Source: JBBREP01 sp036501845
GTDB lineage: Bacteria > Actinomycetota > Acidimicrobiia > IMCC26256 > PALSA-610
Length of the DNA stretch: 6,885 nucleotides
Direction: 5' to 3'
NCBI GenBank assembly: GCA_036501845.1
Contig: DASXZO010000170.1
Coordinates: 1-6,885 of the forward strand
How positions within the stretch are numbered: position 1 is the first letter of the stretch; each line of letters starts with the position of its first letter. Of this stretch, positions 5,814-6,885 are shown one piece after another. Below the pieces are notes generated by a model. It saw nothing but the letters and a program-made list of their open reading frames with translations, searched no databases and was not told the DNA's origin. The position numbers and the translations under genes are program-made.

Positions 5814-6695
5814 TCAGTTGCCGAGCAACACCACATCGAGCTCGGCAAGGCGTTCCGGATCACCGGTCACGCGCAGCGCGACGATTCGCCCGTCGACGAT
5901 GTCGCACTCCATCGCGCCGCGCACGTGCCCGTGCCCGCCCGGCGTCCACGCGAGCCCCACTGAGCCGCCGACCACCGCGAGGCGCGCACTGCGCGCACCA
6001 CCACCGACCAGCGCGGCGATGTTGCCCGCACCCTGCATCGGTCGCAGGGTGCCCATGCGTTGCGCAGCCGCGTCGGGCTCGAGCACCACTTCGGGATCGA
6101 GAAGGCGCACGAGCGTCTCGAAGTCGCCACCCTGCGCGGCGCGCAAGAACGCGCTCACCACATCGCGGTGGTGCGCGAGATCGACAGGTGCAGCCGGAGT
6201 GCGATCCTGCACGCGCCGGCGGGCGCGGCTCGCCAGCTGGCGCGCGGCATCGGTGGATCGCCCGACGACCGGCCCGATCTCGTCGAACGGCACGCCGAAC
6301 ACGTCGTGCAGCACGAACGCGACTCGTTCGGCCGGCGGCAGCGCGTCGAGCACCACGAGCAGCGCGGCGCCCACCGAATCGGCCACGAGTGCTTCGTGCT
6401 CCGGGTCGCGCCCTTCGGCCGGTGCCGGAATGTCCTCCGGATGTTCCACCACGGCGACGCGTGCCGACGCTGCGGTACGGGCGCGCAGCCGATCGAGGCA
6501 GATGCGTGCGATCACGGTGGTGAGCCAGCCGCCGAGGTTCTCGATGCCGTCGGAGTCGGTGCGGGCCAGGCGGAGCCAGGTCTCCTGCACCGCGTCGTCG
6601 GCCTCGTCCCGTGATCCCAACATCCGGTAGGCGACGCCGCGCAGTCGCGCGCGGTTCGCCTGGAACTCGTCGGTCAGCCAGTCGTCGTGGTCCAT
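5814..6695 (-). CDS. ECF RNA polymerase sigma factor with C-terminal SnoaL-like domain (SigJ/ECF41-like)
   Basis: A 293-residue sigma70-family factor that directs RNA polymerase to specific promoters. Sigma region 2 covers about residues 12-76, including YRMLGSRDEADDAVQETWLR (23-42) and ENLGGWLTTVIARICLDRLR (52-71). Region 4 covers about 112-163, with LPPAERVAFVLHDVFGVPFD and the recognition helix near GRSTDAARQLASRARRRV. A fused C-terminal domain (about 174-290) has the SnoaL/NTF2-like pattern seen in SigJ and ECF41 factors, where it acts in place of a separate anti-sigma factor. The ECF41 landmarks are altered: DGGGK appears as DAAAQ (208-212) and NPDKL as GDPERL (278-283). The ATG at 6695 has GGAGGA (6703-6708) seven bases upstream. 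It lies 80 bases downstream of the arsC stop, with a candidate self-recognised promoter in between. Its neighbour is a DGPF protein (usual for ECF42) rather than the AhpD-like or oxidoreductase partner usual for ECF41. Confidence 0.93.
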   Translation of the reverse strand: MDHDDWLTDEFQANRARLRGVAYRMLGSRDEADDAVQETWLRLARTDSDGIENLGGWLTTVIARICLDRLRARTAASARVAVVEHPEDIPAPAEGRDPEHEALVADSVGAALLVVLDALPPAERVAFVLHDVFGVPFDEIGPVVGRSTDAARQLASRARRRVQDRTPAAPVDLAHHRDVVSAFLRAAQGGDFETLVRLLDPEVVLEPDAAAQRMGTLRPMQGAGNIAALVGGGARSARLAVVGGSVGLAWTPGGHGHVRGAMECDIVDGRIVALRVTGDPERLAELDVVLLGN

Positions 6696-6726
6696 GGGCT
6701 CGTCCTCCGATCGTCCCCGGGTGGTT

Positions 6727-6753
6727 GACGATCCGTGGCCCGAAAACGTGACG
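6727..6753 (-). promoter_or_regulatory. Candidate autoregulated ECF-type promoter of the sigma factor gene
   Basis: CGTCACG (6747-6753) is followed by 16 bases and CGTC (6727-6730) on the minus strand. This is the same two-part motif and spacing as at 5787-5813. Transcription would start near 6720, giving a short leader with the GGAGGA ribosome-binding site. Two copies in front of the sigma gene and the next operon suggest that the sigma factor recognises both. Confidence 0.65.
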
Positions 6754-6775
6754 GGTCGCGCTGAGGAGTTTGGGC

Positions 6776-6885
6776 TCAGTCGAGCAGTTCCAAGAGCCGT
6801 TCGGGCGGCCGGGCGATCACCGCGCGGTCACCGCGCACCACGATCGGCCGCTCGAGGAGGATCGGATGCTCGGTGATGGCACGCA
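6776..6885 (-). CDS. arsC: ArsC/YfgD-family arsenate reductase, C-terminal part (5' end beyond the window)
   Basis: The last 36 residues are visible in an open frame running off the right edge and stopping at 6776-6778. They read RAITEHPILLERPIVVRGDR, then AVIARPPERLLELLD. This is the C-terminal signature of glutaredoxin-like arsenate reductases: 'NPIL-x-RPIVV' followed by 'GRPPE', with the two arginines that help bind arsenate in the E. coli plasmid enzyme. The usual Gly before RPPE is Ala here. The catalytic Cys lies outside the window, so activity cannot be judged; related YfgD proteins of uncertain function share this tail. It ends 80 bases before the sigma gene, on the same strand. A separate promoter lies between them, so co-transcription is possible but not required. 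Confidence 0.85.
   Translation of the reverse strand, partial: RAITEHPILLERPIVVRGDRAVIARPPERLLELLD

Noticed and set aside
1..6885. tRNA or rRNA genes, CRISPR arrays, insertion sequences, phage attachment sites
   Set aside because: No repeats with regular spacing, terminal inverted repeats, transposase motifs or RNA-gene signatures were seen by eye on either strand.

Overview
The window is a high-GC, gene-dense stretch of chromosome with GTG/ATG starts and purine-rich Shine-Dalgarno sites. Its gene families (a secreted cysteine-rich sugar dehydrogenase, an ECF sigma factor with a fused SnoaL-like tail, a membrane-anchored actinobacterial protein of unknown function) suggest an actinobacterium. 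Acidimicrobiia is my best guess, but this is inferred from protein style only, as there is no rRNA or other marker.

Layout. At the left edge (1-262, minus) is the start of a small secreted protein whose frame breaks before the edge. It has its own candidate promoter at 332-360. Next is a minus-strand operon read from 4073 down to 436: a secreted PQQ-type glucose/sorbosone dehydrogenase, a pirin-family cupin, and a class II fumarase (gaps of 40 and 19 bases). A 146-base divergent region separates it from a plus-strand gene (4220-4852) for a membrane-anchored protein of unknown function. That gene converges on the next block, and the two stop codons lie in the arms of one 8-bp inverted repeat.

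The right third is the most interesting part. Reading leftwards (minus strand) there is the 3' end of an ArsC-type arsenate reductase (cut by the edge), an ECF sigma factor with a C-terminal SnoaL-like domain, a YCII/DGPF-family protein, and a peroxiredoxin-like thioredoxin-fold protein. The last gene looks broken by an in-frame TGA. However, the TGA sits exactly where the first Cys of a CPFC active site belongs, and a 6-bp hairpin with an AGUU loop begins 20 bases after it. I therefore read it as a selenoprotein (UPFC motif, Sec48) of 160 residues with a bacterial SECIS element.

The sigma gene and the YCII-selenoprotein operon are each preceded by the same two-part promoter, CGTCACGTT-N14-CGTC, with identical spacing. 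It resembles the ECF41-type consensus. The simplest model is a self-activating ECF sigma factor that switches on a small redox operon containing a selenocysteine peroxidase-like enzyme. The selenocysteine machinery (selA/B/C/D) is not in the window and would have to be elsewhere in the genome.
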